From an uncultured Saprospiraceae bacterium (GTDB lineage Bacteria > Bacteroidota > Bacteroidia > Chitinophagales > Saprospiraceae), in NCBI GenBank assembly GCA_938044055.1, contig CALIQO010000001.1:1-7880 (forward strand): a stretch of 7,880 nucleotides of DNA, given 5' to 3'. A model generated the notes under the pieces. It searched no databases. It saw nothing but the letters and a program-made list of their open reading frames with translations, and had not been told where the DNA came from. Each line of letters opens with the position of its first letter. Within the stretch, counting starts at the first letter, position 1. Below are positions 1 through 6,317 of this stretch, in pieces. Position numbers and translations under genes: made by a program.

Positions 1-186
1 GCTGCACAATTGTCCGGGATATTACCTGGGGATGTTGTAATAGCAATCCAAGGAAACGAAGTAGATAGTTTCGACGTTATAAAAGAAGAAATGAGACTTA
101 CTAAGGTAGGTGACGATTTACAAGTGAAAGTGAGAAGAAGCGGGAATGAAAAAAACATTAGGATTAAATTAAGAAAAGGATTGTAA
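1..186 (+). CDS. C-terminal fragment of a PDZ-domain protein, possibly an HtrA/Do-like protease
   Basis: This is the last 61 codons of a gene that begins before the window; the frame is open from base 1 and ends at TAA 184-186. The fragment contains the segment GILPGDVVIAIQGNEV, the classic carboxylate-binding and beta-strand portion of a PDZ domain, followed by a helix-like stretch and a final basic beta-rich part (VKVRRSGNEKNIRIKL), which is how PDZ domains of secreted proteases usually finish. In Bacteroidota, C-terminal PDZ domains occur on HtrA/DegP-type serine proteases, carboxy-terminal processing proteases, aspartyl-protease-like proteins and M28 peptidases. The catalytic part is outside the window, so the enzyme class cannot be decided; a DegS/HtrA-type trypsin-like protease is only one option. 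A terminator 57 bases after the stop makes it the last gene of its transcript. Confidence 0.8.
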   Translation, partial: AAQLSGILPGDVVIAIQGNEVDSFDVIKEEMRLTKVGDDLQVKVRRSGNEKNIRIKLRKGL

Positions 187-243
187 CAAAAACAGATATA
201 AAGCTGTTATAAGATAAAGTTGGTTTTTCGTTTTGTTTTGATG

Positions 244-275
244 CGTCTGCCCTTCCCAGGGGCGGACGTTTTTTT
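244..275 (+). terminator. Rho-independent terminator of the PDZ-protein gene
   Basis: A 9-bp GC-rich stem (CGTCTGCCC at 244-252 with GGGCGGACG at 260-268, one G-T wobble) has a 7-nt loop and is followed directly by seven T (269-275). It lies 57 bases after the PDZ gene's stop codon and ahead of comF. It separates the two genes and argues against a comF start at 276, directly abutting the T-tract. Confidence 0.9.
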
Positions 276-335
276 ATGCCTCATTATCAGATACCTCCAC
301 ATATTTCTTATTTTAGAAGCATCCGAAAAGGTGCT

Positions 336-1034
336 ATGAAATTAAAAGACATTGTCCGCAATATTAAAGGTCTTGTATATCCTGATCTATGTATGTTCTG
401 TCATAGAGACATGCCTATGGAAGGGCATCCCTTCTGCTTGCGATGTAAGGTCTACCTACCGCTCACTGATCATTTCGATAATTCAGAAAACGAAGTTCTT
501 AAGCACTTATGGGGAAGGATCATTGTACAGCATGCTGCTGCCCTATTTTACTTTGACAGCAGAGGCAGAGTTAAAGAAATGATGCATCGATTAAAATATA
601 AGGGGTACAGAAGTATTGCCATCGAAGTCGGAAAGATGGCTGGAAGTGCATACCTCACATCTAATTTATTTCATAAACCAGATGTCATCATCCCTGTGCC
701 GCAACACAAGAGTAGGCATAGGTCTAGAGGATACAATCAGTCGGCCATATTTGGAGAGGCTGTTTCAGAAGTTATAGGTGTACCGATGCGAGAAGACTTG
801 TTGATTAAAACCAGCACAACCCCATCGCAGACTAAGAAATCAAGAATAGAAAGAGTTGAAAATGTCCTAGGTACTATAGAAGTAGTATCTATTAATGAAT
901 TAGTAAATCAACACGTATTGATTGTGGATGATGTCATCACTACGGGAGCAACAATAGAATCTTGTGCAAAAGCCATGGAAAAAATTCCAGGGCTTAAAGT
1001 ATCTGTTCTTCTTATGGCTATAGCTAAAGGATAG
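336..1034 (+). CDS. comF: ComF family phosphoribosyltransferase
   Basis: The product is a 232-residue protein of the ComF/GntX family: an N-terminal four-cysteine zinc-ribbon-like segment followed by a type I phosphoribosyltransferase fold. Visible landmarks are Cys19, Cys22, Cys34 and Cys37, the family segment IIPVPQHKSRHRSRGYNQS (about residues 118-136), and the PRPP-binding loop VLIVDDVITTGAT at 194-206. In naturally competent bacteria ComF is needed for handling imported single-stranded DNA; in many others its substrate is unknown, and being a predicted cytoplasmic protein its role here is not shown. Length is normal for the family. The frame is open from an earlier ATG at 276, but that codon directly follows the T-tract of the preceding terminator. 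The ATG at 336 gives the usual family beginning (MKLKDIV, then a short hydrophobic run to the first cysteine) and has AAAAGG at 326-331 just upstream. The gene is convergent with the FKBP gene, 51 bp away. Confidence 0.9.
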   Translation: MKLKDIVRNIKGLVYPDLCMFCHRDMPMEGHPFCLRCKVYLPLTDHFDNSENEVLKHLWGRIIVQHAAALFYFDSRGRVKEMMHRLKYKGYRSIAIEVGKMAGSAYLTSNLFHKPDVIIPVPQHKSRHRSRGYNQSAIFGEAVSEVIGVPMREDLLIKTSTTPSQTKKSRIERVENVLGTIEVVSINELVNQHVLIVDDVITTGATIESCAKAMEKIPGLKVSVLLMAIAKG

Positions 1035-1085
1035 GTTATGCCCTAGCCCTTTCTGACTTCCTCGTAATAAAAAAGAATAGATGAA

Positions 1086-1535
1086 TTACTCGAAATCTAT
1101 AATCTCAACCTCGAATACCAATACTGCATTGGATCTAATCCCGTTGCTCGGATCTTCGCCGTATCCATATCGCGATGGTATCATGATAATTCCAGATCCT
1201 CCTTTACCGAAAAGAGGGATGGCTTTTCTCCAGCCTGTAATGGTTCTTGAAAGATCTATGGTAAGTGGCTCTCCTCTATCGAAACTTGAATCAAATACCG
1301 TCCCATCGATGTAATACCCTTCATAATTAACTGTGATCTGGTCCGTTATTTTAGGTCTTTCTTCTGTTCCGGGTTCAGTGATTGAGTAGTAAATACCATC
1401 TTCTGTACTTTCTACATCTCTGATATTATTATCAATTATAAATTGTTCTATCAGTGCTTGATCTTCTGATTCTTGATCCTTGCCACAAGACATAAGAACC
1501 AAGACAAGTAACATATATAAGTAAGTAGACTTCAT
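1086..1535 (-). CDS. FKBP-type peptidyl-prolyl cis-trans isomerase, lipoprotein
   Basis: This 149-residue protein starts with a lipoprotein signal peptide: a short hydrophobic run ending LVLMSC, with Cys17 as the predicted lipidated residue. A charged linker of about 45 residues follows, then one FKBP domain from about residue 60 to the C-terminus. Aligning by eye with human FKBP12, the proline-pocket residues are kept: Tyr71 (Y26), Phe81-Asp82 (F36-D37), Ile99 (I56), Trp102 (W59), Tyr125 (Y82) and Phe141 (F99). One change is Thr98 where FKBP12 has Val55. Catalytic activity is therefore likely, on envelope proteins after export. It is the third gene of the minus-strand cluster, 27 bases after dinB's stop, so co-transcription is plausible. 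The gliding-motility isomerase GldI is a related FKBP lipoprotein of Flavobacteriia, but nothing here supports that particular name. No hairpin terminator is visible after its stop, only a T6 run in the convergent gap. Confidence 0.92.
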   Translation of the reverse strand: MKSTYLYMLLVLVLMSCGKDQESEDQALIEQFIIDNNIRDVESTEDGIYYSITEPGTEERPKITDQITVNYEGYYIDGTVFDSSFDRGEPLTIDLSRTITGWRKAIPLFGKGGSGIIMIPSRYGYGEDPSNGIRSNAVLVFEVEIIDFE

Positions 1536-1562
1536 AATTACAATTTTAATAACACTGTAAAA

Positions 1563-2639
1563 TTAAAAATCAATGGTTAATTGCGTAGAACTATTCTGGT
1601 TATTTAAATTAGATAGTCCTACACCTAACAGTCTGATTCCTTTTTCAAGCTCTAGAATGTGAGTCGACAGCTCCAGACTCAGTCCAGATATGGTCGTCAG
1701 ATCATTAAAGTAATGTGATAACGTTTTACTTCTGGTATATGTGGTGAAGTCTCCATACCTAAATTTCAGTGTAAGTGTCTTTCCTTTAAGATTTACCTTC
1801 TGTAATCCCCTTGATACTTGTTCTGATAACGTATTTAACTTTTCTTCTAGCTGGTCTCGATTCAACAGGTTTTCATTGTAAGTATGCTCTGAGCTATACG
1901 ATTTTCTCAACCGATGTGGTTTCACTTCTCTATAGTCTTCACCTCTAGAAATCTTATATAGATACACCCCGAACTTCCCAAACCACTTAATCAGATCCAC
2001 CTGATTCTGAGATTTCAGGTCTTTCCCCGTTTTTATCCCTAGTCGACCCATCTTCTGAGCAGTAGCTTTCCCTACCCCAAAGAACTTTTCTATAGGCAGT
2101 TCTTCAATAAACGATTCTACTTCATCTGGCATGATAACCGTCAAACCATCTGGCTTATTTATGTCAGAAGCCACCTTTGCAATAAACTTATTGATACTTA
2201 CCCCTGCAGAAGCTGTCAAGTCCGTTTCTTCTTGTATCCTAGCTCTTATCTCTCTTGCTATATAAATCGCAGACTTATACCCTTTCTTATTAAAGGTAAC
2301 ATCGAGAAAAGCTTCATCGAGAGAAAGCGGTTCTACAAGATCTGTATAATCATAAAATATACTTCTGATCTGTTGAGACACTTCCTTATAGACAGAAAAT
2401 CGGTGCTTAACGAAAATCAAGTGCGGACACTTCCTTCTGGCTAAACCAGATGGCATCGCAGATCTGACGCCATATTTCCTAGCTTCATAACTAGCTGCTG
2501 CAATCACCCCTCTTCCTGAATTTCCACCTACAGCTACCGGCTTGCCTTTTAAGTCAGGATTGTCTCTCTGCTCCACTGAAGCAAAAAAAGCATCCATATC
2601 CACATGTATGATTTTCCTATGATTCTCTGCAAGAGACAT
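1563..2639 (-). CDS. dinB: DNA polymerase IV (Y-family translesion polymerase)
   Basis: This 358-residue Y-family DNA polymerase copies past damaged bases in the cytoplasm without proofreading. The palm begins with HVDMDAFFASVEQ (residues 12-24), giving metal ligand Asp14 and the aromatic steric gate Phe19 that excludes ribonucleotides. The second catalytic motif is SLDEAFLDV with Asp108 and Glu109. SAGVSINKFIAKVASDINKPDG (about 144-165) is a family signature, followed by a helix-hairpin-helix-like thumb segment (FFGVGKATAQKMGRLGI) and a little-finger domain from about residue 240. The extreme C-terminus, QLTIDF (353-358), fits the QLxLxF form of the sliding-clamp-binding motif. Length and all motifs are normal and intact. 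Its ATG lies only two bases after the stop of the upstream endonuclease gene, so translation is probably coupled. No LexA-like operator could be recognised nearby. Confidence 0.97.
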   Translation of the reverse strand: MSLAENHRKIIHVDMDAFFASVEQRDNPDLKGKPVAVGGNSGRGVIAAASYEARKYGVRSAMPSGLARRKCPHLIFVKHRFSVYKEVSQQIRSIFYDYTDLVEPLSLDEAFLDVTFNKKGYKSAIYIAREIRARIQEETDLTASAGVSINKFIAKVASDINKPDGLTVIMPDEVESFIEELPIEKFFGVGKATAQKMGRLGIKTGKDLKSQNQVDLIKWFGKFGVYLYKISRGEDYREVKPHRLRKSYSSEHTYNENLLNRDQLEEKLNTLSEQVSRGLQKVNLKGKTLTLKFRYGDFTTYTRSKTLSHYFNDLTTISGLSLELSTHILELEKGIRLLGVGLSNLNNQNSSTQLTIDF

Positions 2640-2641
2640 GA

Positions 2642-3706
2642 CTATTTAAAAATGATAATCTTAGATGTGCGTCTGATTTTTCCATCGTACCAGGAGAAAA
2701 AGTACATGCCGGGAGTCAGCTCATCGCTTTCTATGAACACCTCATTCTGACCTACTCCATGGGCCCATCGACGTCCTACTTGATCGAACAATGAGTATTG
2801 ATATGTTCCAGAAAAAGTACTTCCTGGTGTGTGTCTTATGCCACCAGAAGTGTACCACAATTTAGAGTCGTCTTCTTCTATATCTACAATATCCGTAAGG
2901 AAGGCACAAGCGTCTGTAATTGTCGGACAATACAATCTTGAAGCCAGAGAACAATCGATAATAAATGGGTTCGTCTTATTGTCTTGAAAATCTGCAATGA
3001 GGTGTGTTCTCTCCCACTCATCTTGATCTACTGGATCATCGAAATGCCAGTCACATAGATCATCCACTTGCAATGGAAAAAATTCACTATCTGCATTTTC
3101 TGCTCTTTCGCGGTACATGGAATAGAAATAGAATATCGCTCTCGCTATGTCTCCTTTCTTAGATTCTCGGGGTTCGAATCTTCCTTGTCCCAGTTCACTA
3201 AACTCATCTATGTTCTGACCGGGAACATTGGATTGAGTAGAAGACCCTAGGTACCATGAGCTTGCTTGATTATCATCTACTTCTCCGAAAGGAACATTGG
3301 ACCGAGCAGAATTAACCCGCTGTCGAGCTGGAAACAGGTGATGTAGATTACTCCCTGCTTCAGTATCTCTATCTGCTCCCTTGGATCGAGGATATGAATG
3401 TTCTGTATCGATTCGTAAGTCTGTATCTCCCATAAGAAGAAACTGGATAGGAGCTTCGTCTCGTGGATCTAGGTATCTTTCTAATCCTGCATAAATCGTT
3501 TCGATGGTATCGTTTCTATTAAAAACTGTCTGGAACATATAATTTCTTCCGGATGTATAATCGTTTACCATATTGGGTTTAAAATCTTGCACCAGTAATT
3601 GCAGCAAGGATTCTCCTCTTTCTCCAGCATATATGTCTTGATGATCATATTGTGCTTGCGCAAATGTGGGTATGACTAAAACTAAAAACCAGAATTTATT
3701 CATCAT
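2642..3706 (-). CDS. Secreted endonuclease I family nuclease with T9SS-like C-terminal sorting domain
   Basis: This is a 354-residue extracellular or cell-surface nuclease. A signal peptide (residues 1-18, cleavage likely after AQA) is followed by an EndA/NucM-type endonuclease I domain, a beta-beta-alpha-metal nuclease that cuts DNA and sometimes RNA without sequence preference. The catalytic region shows TEHSYPRS (Glu102, His103 as probable general base), NLHHLFP (120-126) and RVNSARSN (Asn132 as probable metal ligand, by comparison with Vibrio Vvn). The family segment ending NKTNPFI (243-249) is also present. Cysteines 218, 252, 260 and 267 could form disulfides outside the cytoplasm. The last 70 or so residues end in SDELTPGMYFFSWYDGK...SKIIIFK, the shape of a T9SS type A sorting domain, so export across the outer membrane is inferred. 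A second ATG three bases downstream is equally possible as the start. It is the first gene of the cluster with dinB and the FKBP gene. Confidence 0.9.
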   Translation of the reverse strand: MMNKFWFLVLVIPTFAQAQYDHQDIYAGERGESLLQLLVQDFKPNMVNDYTSGRNYMFQTVFNRNDTIETIYAGLERYLDPRDEAPIQFLLMGDTDLRIDTEHSYPRSKGADRDTEAGSNLHHLFPARQRVNSARSNVPFGEVDDNQASSWYLGSSTQSNVPGQNIDEFSELGQGRFEPRESKKGDIARAIFYFYSMYRERAENADSEFFPLQVDDLCDWHFDDPVDQDEWERTHLIADFQDNKTNPFIIDCSLASRLYCPTITDACAFLTDIVDIEEDDSKLWYTSGGIRHTPGSTFSGTYQYSLFDQVGRRWAHGVGQNEVFIESDELTPGMYFFSWYDGKIRRTSKIIIFK

Positions 3707-3710
3707 ACGG

Positions 3711-3718
3711 CAAAGATA
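3711..3718 (-). promoter_or_regulatory. -7 promoter box (TATCTTTG) of the endonuclease-dinB operon
   Basis: Read on the minus strand the sequence is TATCTTTG, an exact match to the Bacteroidota -7 consensus TAnnTTTG. The box ends only four bases before the first ATG at 3706, so a transcript initiated from it would start at or very near the start codon and be nearly leaderless. No clear -33 TTTG is seen at the usual distance, so this rests on the -7 match and its position between a terminator and a gene. Confidence 0.5.
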
Positions 3719-3743
3719 AGTAGTTTCCTTTCCGATATCGAAT

Positions 3744-3780
3744 AAAAAAAGAATCCCGACAAAAATGACTGTCAGGATTC
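3744..3780 (-). terminator. Rho-independent terminator of the aconitase gene
   Basis: On the minus strand a 10-bp stem (GAATCCTGAC pairing with GTCGGGATTC, one T-G wobble) with a 10-nt loop is followed by seven T (3750-3744). It begins 28 bases after the aconitase stop codon and separates aconitase from the endonuclease-dinB cluster. Confidence 0.9.
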
Positions 3781-3807
3781 CAATATTATAACTTATTAAA
3801 AATATGC

Positions 3808-6078
3808 TTACACATTTTTTAATTCTTCTCTGATTTTATTCAAGGCAGAGCCTGATCTTACCCAGTCGATCTGAGCCTGATTATAGGTATGCGCTACTTC
3901 GAATTCATCGTTGGTACCATCGTGATGGTCTAGTCTGATTACCAAGTTCTTTCCTGCAGCCATCTCCTCGAAGCCCTTTACAGTGACTACATCATCTTGT
4001 CTTACAAGGTTGAAATCATCCTTATTGACAAATGTCAATGCGAGCATACCTTGTTTCTTAAGGTTCGTCTCATGGATACGGGCAAATGATTTTACAATCA
4101 CTGCATGTACTCCTAGATACCGAGGCTCCATAGCTGCATGCTCACGAGAAGATCCTTCTCCTAAGTTCTCTTCTCCGAATACTACGGTACCTATTCCTTT
4201 TGCTTGATAAGTTCTTGCGCTATCGGGAACAACCATGTAATCATTGTTTACATAATTTAATACATGATTCGCTCTATCATTAAAAAAGTTAATGGCTCCA
4301 GTGTAGCAATTGTTAGAGATATTCTCTAAGTGCCCACGGTATTTAAGCCATGGTCCAGCCATGGATATATGATCCGTTGTACACTTTCCTTTTACCTTGA
4401 TAAGGACACGCATATCTGTTACATCATCCTTCGTTATCGGAACGAATGGAGTCAGCAATTGCAATCTGTTGCTTTCTGGGTTTACTGTAACATTAATTCC
4501 GCTTCCATCTTCAGCCGGTTCATTGTATCCAGCATCTTCTACATCGAAGCCCCTAGAAGGCAATTCATCCCCTTTCGGTGGATTCAATTTTATTTGTTCT
4601 CCTTTATCGTTAGTCAGTGTATCAGTCAGTGGGTTGAAACCCAGTTTTCCACTTAAGGCAATGGCTGTCACCAATTCTGGAGAAGCTACGAAAGCATGCG
4701 TATTGGGGTTTCCATCGGCACGCTTAGAGAAGTTTCTGTTAAATGAGTGTAAGATGCTGTTCTTTTCTTTCTTATCTGCCCCTGCTCTATCCCACTGTCC
4801 GATGCATGGTCCACAAGCATTGGCAAATACTTGAGCACCTAGCTTCTCAAAAGTCTCAATCATACCATCTCTTTCAATCGTATATCTTACTTGCTCTGAT
4901 CCTGGCGTAATTGTCAATTGCGACCCTGGCTTAATTCCATGTTCCAGTGCTTGCTCTACGATAGATGCCGATCGTGCGATATCCTCGTAAGAAGAATTCG
5001 TACAAGATCCTATCAAGCAATATTCTAAATCTGTAGGCCAGCCATTTTTTTCTGCCGCTTCTGCAAGCTGGCTTATAGGTGTAGCTAGATCTGGCGTAAA
5101 AGGACCATTAACCAGCGGCTCTAGAGTGGATAGATCTATTTCTATCAACTGGTCAAAGTATTTTTCAGGTTCCGCATATACTTCTTCATCTCCTCTTAAG
5201 TAAGGAACCATGGTATCTGCAAGATCAGCAACTTCCGCTCTTCCAGTAGCTCTTAAGTATCTAGACATTGAATCATCGTAACTAAAAGTAGATGTTGTTG
5301 CCCCTATCTCTGCTCCCATATTACAGATGGTTCCTTTACCCGTACATGACATGCTGTCTGCTCCTTCTCCGAAATATTCTACAATACATCCAGTGCCTCC
5401 TTTAGCAGAAACAATACCTGCTACTTTTAGAATTACATCTTTCGCTGAAGTCCAGCCATTCAGTGAGCCGGTGAGTTTTACACCTATCAACTTAGGCATC
5501 TTTAATTCCCATGCCATTCCTGCCATGACATCCACTGCATCTGCTCCACCTACTCCGATGGCAACCATACCTAGACCACCTGCATTAACCGTATGAGAAT
5601 CGGTACCTATCATCATCCCACCAGGGAAGGCATAATTTTCAAGAACCACTTGATGTATGATTCCTGCACCTGGCTTCCAGAATCCTATTCCATACTTATC
5701 GGATACAGATTCTAGAAAATCATAAACTTCTGAATTGATATCAAGTGCACCTTTAAGATCAGCGGCTGCTTCCACTTTAGCTTGGATGAGGTGATCACAA
5801 TGAACTGTACTCGGAACTGCTACCTTACTTTTTCCAGCCATCATAAACTGCAACAATGCCATCTGCGCTGTTGCATCCTGCATGGCTACTCTATCGGGAT
5901 TAAAGAACACATAGTCTTTTCCTCTTTCATAATTCTTAAGGGGAGAATCCGGATGAAGGTGAGCATATAGAATCTTCTCAGCCATCGATAAGGGTCTTCC
6001 TAATTCTTTTTTAGCAGCATCTACCTTTTCAGCGTAAGTTTCATAATGCTTTCGCAACATTTCAATATCAAAAGCCAT
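3808..6078 (-). CDS. acn: Aconitate hydratase, mitochondrial-type
   Basis: This 756-residue cytoplasmic iron-sulfur enzyme interconverts citrate and isocitrate through cis-aconitate in the TCA cycle. Length and order of motifs match the mitochondrial-type aconitase family rather than the longer AcnA/IRP type (about 890 residues) or AcnB. Visible sites are HCDH (93-96), MIGTDSHT with Asp160-Ser161-His162, and the three 4Fe-4S ligands Cys359 (in GSCTNS), Cys422 and Cys425 (in ACGPCIG). The swivel domain carries KCTTDHIS and GSSREHAA (642-649), which holds the catalytic serine and substrate-binding arginine. Nothing is missing. The start at 6078 gives the normal family N-terminus ([12 protein letters not shown]). 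It is a single-gene unit: its own terminator follows 28 bases after the stop, and a -7 promoter box lies 32 bases upstream. It is transcribed divergently from ahcY. Confidence 0.98.
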   Translation of the reverse strand: MAFDIEMLRKHYETYAEKVDAAKKELGRPLSMAEKILYAHLHPDSPLKNYERGKDYVFFNPDRVAMQDATAQMALLQFMMAGKSKVAVPSTVHCDHLIQAKVEAAADLKGALDINSEVYDFLESVSDKYGIGFWKPGAGIIHQVVLENYAFPGGMMIGTDSHTVNAGGLGMVAIGVGGADAVDVMAGMAWELKMPKLIGVKLTGSLNGWTSAKDVILKVAGIVSAKGGTGCIVEYFGEGADSMSCTGKGTICNMGAEIGATTSTFSYDDSMSRYLRATGRAEVADLADTMVPYLRGDEEVYAEPEKYFDQLIEIDLSTLEPLVNGPFTPDLATPISQLAEAAEKNGWPTDLEYCLIGSCTNSSYEDIARSASIVEQALEHGIKPGSQLTITPGSEQVRYTIERDGMIETFEKLGAQVFANACGPCIGQWDRAGADKKEKNSILHSFNRNFSKRADGNPNTHAFVASPELVTAIALSGKLGFNPLTDTLTNDKGEQIKLNPPKGDELPSRGFDVEDAGYNEPAEDGSGINVTVNPESNRLQLLTPFVPITKDDVTDMRVLIKVKGKCTTDHISMAGPWLKYRGHLENISNNCYTGAINFFNDRANHVLNYVNNDYMVVPDSARTYQAKGIGTVVFGEENLGEGSSREHAAMEPRYLGVHAVIVKSFARIHETNLKKQGMLALTFVNKDDFNLVRQDDVVTVKGFEEMAAGKNLVIRLDHHDGTNDEFEVAHTYNQAQIDWVRSGSALNKIREELKNV

Positions 6079-6109
6079 AGTCGTTTTTTATGGATTAAAC
6101 AATGGGCTA

Positions 6110-6117
6110 CAAATGTA
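6110..6117 (-). promoter_or_regulatory. -7 promoter box (TACATTTG) of aconitase
   Basis: The minus strand reads TACATTTG, an exact TAnnTTTG match, ending 31 bases before the aconitase ATG. The predicted transcript start is near 6104, giving a leader of roughly 25 bases. The expected -33 TTTG is not evident about 20 bases upstream, so the promoter may be weak or may need an activator. Confidence 0.55.
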
Positions 6118-6122
6118 CAAAT

Positions 6123-6130
6123 TACCTTTG
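6123..6130 (+). promoter_or_regulatory. Possible second + strand -7 box (TACCTTTG) upstream of ahcY
   Basis: TACCTTTG on the + strand fits TAnnTTTG exactly but lies about 190 bases before the ahcY start and within the likely spacer of the divergent aconitase promoter. If used, it would give ahcY a leader of about 180 bases containing the inverted repeat at 6174-6226, and would compete with the aconitase promoter. No -33 element was recognised, so it could be chance. Confidence 0.25.
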
Positions 6131-6173
6131 TTTATTTCGCAGCCGGATATGTTAACTTAAATCTTAATAAATC

Positions 6174-6226
6174 AGGTAAGATATAATACATAATCTATAC
6201 CAGAAATATAAACATAATTCTTACCT
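6174..6226. repeat. Interrupted 8-bp inverted repeat in the acn-ahcY intergenic region
   Basis: AGGTAAGA (6174-6181) and its exact reverse complement TCTTACCT (6219-6226) flank a 37-bp AT-rich spacer. They lie between the two divergent promoter areas. The repeat could be a pair of regulator half-sites or a long stem in an RNA leader; an 8-bp match in AT-rich DNA could also be chance. Confidence 0.3.
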
Positions 6227-6267
6227 AAACTGTTCTGCTTTAAGCCAGTAGAATAAAGATAAAAAGC

Positions 6268-6275
6268 TATCTTTG
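6268..6275 (+). promoter_or_regulatory. -7 promoter box (TATCTTTG) of ahcY
   Basis: TATCTTTG is an exact match to TAnnTTTG, placed 42 bases before the ahcY ATG at 6318. Transcription would start near 6281, leaving an A-rich leader of about 36 bases, typical of the phylum. No good TTTG -33 element is visible 19-21 bases upstream. The box contains the TTG (6273-6275) at which the reading frame could be extended, which helps rule that codon out as the start. Confidence 0.6.
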
Positions 6276-6317
6276 CAGCCTGAAATCATAAACTTTTCAA
6301 AGGATAATATTATAAAA

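Larger units (their letters stand above)
1086..3706 (-). other. Putative operon: endonuclease I - dinB - FKBP lipoprotein
   Basis: Three minus-strand genes follow one another with gaps of 2 and 27 bases and no hairpin terminator between them. The upstream boundary is the aconitase terminator at 3780-3744 plus a -7 promoter box at 3718-3711; the downstream boundary is the convergent comF gene. Co-transcription is inferred from spacing alone. Confidence 0.65.

Noticed and set aside
191..208. Small hairpin AACAG...CTGTT just after the PDZ gene stop
   Set aside because: Only 5 bp of stem with no T-run; the strong terminator at 244-275 is the better explanation of transcript end.
352..582. Small + strand frame overlapping comF (76 codons), and a similar one at 1081-1314 antisense to the FKBP gene
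   Set aside because: Both overlap well-supported conserved genes in another frame or strand and show no motif or start signal.
1086..1535. Naming the FKBP lipoprotein GldI (gliding motility)
   Set aside because: FKBP domain plus lipobox is not specific to GldI, and no other gliding gene is in the window.
4397..4834. A 145-codon + strand open frame inside the aconitase gene (also 4330-4656 and 5327-5596)
   Set aside because: They run antisense through highly conserved aconitase coding sequence, have no recognisable domain and no promoter or start context; they are by-products of the aconitase codons.
6130..6317. Possible S-adenosylhomocysteine or SAM riboswitch in the ahcY leader
   Set aside because: The conserved core sequences of the SAH and SAM-I classes are not recognisable, the region is very AT-rich with little stable pairing, and the best promoter leaves only about 36 bases of leader.
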